Below are positions 6,218 through 8,703 of a DNA stretch of 8,703 nt, piece after piece. The stretch's first letter is position 1, and each line of letters opens with the position of its first letter. The position numbers and the translations under genes are program-made. The notes under the pieces are model-generated. The model saw only the letters and a program-made list of their open reading frames with translations. It had not been told where the DNA came from and did no database searches. The DNA is from Oscillospiraceae bacterium (lineage in GTDB: Bacteria; Bacillota; Clostridia; Oscillospirales; Ruminococcaceae), in assembly GCA_029005335.1 (NCBI GenBank), contig JAQXFT010000170.1, forward strand, positions 1 to 8,703. The letters run 5' to 3'.

Positions 6218-7402
6218 ATGGCAGGAAAATTCAAAAAGTGTCTGGCAGGAGTACTGGCTTTAATGCTTAGTGCATCGACAGCAAATTTAAGTATACTGTA
6301 TGTTTCCGCAACTGATTTCATAGAAGAACTTAATGCGGAAATAGGTAGCGGTGACATCAATAAAGATGGCTATGTCAATTCTGATGATGTCGGAATGATA
6401 AAGGAACTTATTGGAAGCACAGCCAGAAGTATATCTTCATCAGAATACAGTTTATATGATGTTTACAAAGATGATACTATTGATGTGAGAGACCTTATGG
6501 CAGTAAAACAGCTTGCCGACGGTAAAATTCCTGAAAAGCCGGAAAACGAAAGTTCCGGAAAAACGGTAAAGCTTGAAGTTACAGATGCAGATTGCTGTCC
6601 GGGAGAACAGGTAACTGTTGACATTAATATTATTGACTGGAATCAGGATATAAATGCAGTCGAACTGTATATTGACTTTGACAGCAGTCTTTCACTTGCA
6701 AATATTTCCTGTAAAGGTGACTATCAGTATGCCATAGAGGAAAATGAACTGAAAATATTTGGATTAAGTACGCTGAAAGACGTATACCGTGGAACTGTTG
6801 CAACACTGACCTTTGATGTACCGGATACTGCATATGGAGATTATGATGTAAAAGTAAAAGAATGTTCATTCTATAATGAAAACTTTCAGAAATTTTCTCC
6901 GACAACTGAAGTAGGACTTATATCTGCTGATGTTACTGAAAGACCTCTTTATCTTGCACCGTCATATGTAAACAGCAGTTCGCTGAGACTTTCCTGGAGT
7001 ATGCCATATTGCAGTGGTGCTTTGGAAGGTTATATTGTATACCGTGACGGTGTGGAGATTGCAAGAACTTCTGAAAACTTGTACTATGATGAAAATCTGG
7101 AGAACGGTAAAAAATATACTTATGCAGTTCAGGCGTACGGAGATGACAATTATCTTTCTGCAAAGTCAAAGGCAATAACATCAATGCCACAGAATCCTTC
7201 AATCAGTGCAATAACATTTCCGGATAATGCTTCTGTAATCGGGGGAAAAAGCACTTATGTAAAATGTTCTCTTGAAAAAACTGTTGATGCATCAGAATAT
7301 TCACTTTCATATATTGATTTGCAGGGTGAGAAACAGACGATTTTTACCGGAAACAATCTGGCTTTTTCAACCTTAATGAGGGCGATATTTATTTCTATAT
7401 GA
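6218..7402 (+). pseudogene. Secreted dockerin + cohesin-like + FN3 protein, N-terminal part of a frame-broken gene
   Basis: This is the N-terminal part of a large exported protein, with GGAGG 5 bases before the ATG. Residues 1 to about 31 form a signal peptide (basic KFKK, then hydrophobic AGVLALMLSAS, likely cleavage after YVSA). Residues 45-102 are a type I dockerin-like pair of calcium loops: DINKDGYVNSDD (46-57) is canonical, while DVYKDDTIDVRD (81-92) has Tyr83 at a usual Asn/Asp position. Residues 117-240 resemble a cohesin (PGEQVTVDINI, VELYIDFDSSLSL, GTVATLTFDVPD). Residues 245-325 are an FN3 module (LRLSW, GYIVYRDG, YTYAVQAYG). A further Ig/FN3-like module starts at about 326 but loses frame after residue 381. 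The last 13 residues before the TGA at 7400-7402 do not look like a module end, and the sense frame resumes one frame over. Dockerin and cohesin on one chain suggest a cellulosome-type adaptor or adhesion protein; its exact function is unknown. Confidence 0.82.
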
Positions 7403-8037
7403 TGTGTGCCGTTGACAAGTTTGGTCAGGAGGGAATATACAGTGAAGAAAAAAGTTCTGCTGTAAAGGGAGATGAAACTCCGCCGGATATAACGCTTTTT
7501 CTTCCGGAAAGCGGTAACGTCCTGAATCATTATGTAACAATTTCTCTCAAAGCAGACGATAATATCGGCGTTGCTTCAATTAAGGCATTAATTTCTGCCG
7601 ATGATGGTAAAACGTGGGAAGAATTATTCAAAGGAAAAGGTTCTTCTGTAAACTTCAGATTTGATACAACAGCTTATCCCAATGATAAAATAAAAATAAA
7701 AGCTGTGGCATACGACTATGCCGGAAATGAAAGCAATGCACTTGTTCATATTTATGCTGTTGATAATACAGGGCCGGCAAAGGTCGAAGAAATTCAGTCA
7801 GTAGCTGTAACCGGTGTAACAGCTACAATAAGCTGGAAAGATGTTCCCGATGATGATTTCAGTTATTTTATGGTTAAGTACAAAGAAACAGCAGATGATG
7901 ATTCCAATGTAAAAACCGTAAATGTTTCAGAAACGCTTGGTGTAAATCTTGCAGGACTTAATCCTGATACTGAATATACAGTTAGTGTTGTTGCTGTGGA
8001 TATATATGGAAATTACTGCAGGAGAGGACGGTTATAG
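7330..8037 (+). pseudogene. Middle part of the same protein in a second frame (Ig-like and FN3 modules)
   Basis: This frame is open from 7330, after a stop at 7327-7329. It continues the module begun in the previous frame: FNLNEGDIYFYMMCAVDKFG completes an FN3-like fold whose first half lies upstream. Next comes an Ig-like module introduced by GDETPPDITLFLP and ending near YDYAGNESNALVHIYAVDNTGP. A second FN3 module follows (TATISWKDVPDDDFSYFMVKY ... LNPDTEYTVSVVAVDIYGN). Its closing strand is missing, and the frame runs through CRRGRL to TAG at 8035-8037. The first ATG (7399) has no ribosome binding site, so this is almost certainly not an independent gene. Adding one T to the TTTTT run at 7363-7367 would fuse it to the upstream part. 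Confidence 0.78.
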
Positions 8038-8703
8038 TTTTACTGATTATGAAACGACCACAGCAGGAACTGTAATATATAAAGCAGAAGCATACAGTTC
8101 AAATGGCCTTAAAACCGAAAAGCAAAGCAATGCAATTCAGATTTATACGAATCCAGAAGTATCGCTTGATTTTGAAAATGTACAGGGGCAGGGTGTTGAA
8201 TATATATTTGATGCAACAGGCTGTTCGGATTATTACGGTATAACAAATATAACAATTGATTTCGGTGACGGTACAACTCAGAACAGTACCTCATCAGCTG
8301 ATGCAAAGTTTGTGCATAAATATACGGAAACCGGTCAATATAATATAAAACTTACATGCCAGAATGAACAGGGACTTACAAGTATTATTGAGGATACCAT
8401 AGATGTTATAGCACGTGAGCTTATAGGTGAAGCAACAATTAATGTCAGAACAACCGACGGAAAATCCGCATCGGGAATAACAGTATATCTTGACCTCGGA
8501 GAGGAAAATCAGAAAAAGATAAAGACTGACAATGCCGGAAGAGCAAAATTTAAAGTTGTGGCGGGAATACATAAAATCGGTGTTTATGGTGAAGGTTTTC
8601 TTCCATGCGAAAAGGACTGCACTATTCTCGCAGGAAATAATAACATATTTGATTTTACAGTTGTAAAAGAAGATATTGTTACTGCGGATTTCACTGCTAA
8701 GAG
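8006..8703 (+). pseudogene. Third part of the same protein (FN3 end, PKD-like and carboxypeptidase-regulatory-like modules), runs off the window
   Basis: This frame is open from 7946 to the window edge and carries meaningful sequence from about 8015. It starts in the last strands of an FN3-like module (GYSFTDYETTTAGTVIYKAE). A PKD-like module follows, with DFGDGTT near 8260-8280 and the typical FVHKYTETGQYNIKLTC end. Next is a beta-sandwich module like the carboxypeptidase regulatory/Cna-B type (ATINVRTTDGKSASGITVYL ... TDNAGRAKFKVVAGIHKI), and another module may begin near the edge. The ATG at 8006 has no ribosome binding site; it is only a convenient boundary. The piece evidently belongs to the gene starting at 6218, whose total length cannot be seen. 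Such strings of modules are common in large surface or secreted proteins. Confidence 0.75.

Noticed and set aside
7360..7402. Programmed -1 frameshift at CTTTTTC
   Set aside because: The zero-frame codons TTT TCA do not fit the X XXY YYZ slippery pattern, I see no strong downstream structure, and a second frame break lies nearby. A one-base loss is simpler.
8016..8021. CTGCAG at the second frame break as a cloning or ligation junction
   Set aside because: A single six-base site occurs by chance at this frequency, and no vector-like or foreign sequence flanks it.
1..8703. Genome-wide reassignment of UGA to a sense codon
   Set aside because: TGA is the natural end of cysW, aprA and cysD, at positions consistent with family lengths and gene overlaps, and aprA, aprB, cysA and cysN contain no in-frame TGA.
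1..8703. CRISPR array, tRNA or rRNA genes
   Set aside because: No regularly spaced repeats and no tRNA- or rRNA-like sequence were seen; the only sizeable noncoding stretches are 1-133 and 6032-6217.

Overview
The window suggests a low-to-moderate GC anaerobic Firmicute. The most likely source is a relative of Ruminococcus (Oscillospiraceae), because a secreted protein at the right end carries both a type I dockerin and a cohesin-like domain, the signature of cellulosome-type systems. Strong purine-rich Shine-Dalgarno sites and Clostridia-like protein sequences agree with this. The assignment is inferred from sequence character, not from a database search.

Left part (1-6031, all on the + strand): the distal half of a sulfate uptake and reduction operon, in the order cysW (3' remnant), cysA, aprA-like, aprB-like, cysD, cysN. 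The genes overlap or are separated by at most about 20 bases, and a strong intrinsic terminator (6047-6077) follows. In the inferred pathway CysW/CysA import sulfate, CysD/CysN make adenosine 5'-phosphosulfate (APS), and the AprA/AprB pair reduces APS directly to sulfite and AMP. No APS kinase (CysC) and no CysH-type reductase is present here. A dissimilatory-looking APS reductase thus appears to serve assimilation.

Two lesions affect this operon. The first about 130 bases look like one end of an IS200/IS605-family (TnpB-type) element that has replaced the 5' part of cysW. In addition, cysD has an in-frame UGA at codon 254, while the next 45 codons still encode the conserved CysD C terminus in the same frame and end at a TGA that overlaps the cysN start.

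Right part (6218-8703): the start of a large secreted multidomain protein. Its order is signal peptide, dockerin, cohesin-like domain, fibronectin type III (FN3) and Ig-like modules, a PKD-like module and a carboxypeptidase-regulatory-like module. It runs off the window. The reading frame is broken twice, at about 7363-7367 (a T run) and at about 8012-8030. The gene is therefore either a pseudogene or affected by sequence errors. Two reading-frame breaks, one in-frame stop and one insertion in 8.7 kb make it important to check whether this sequence is accurate or the region is decaying.
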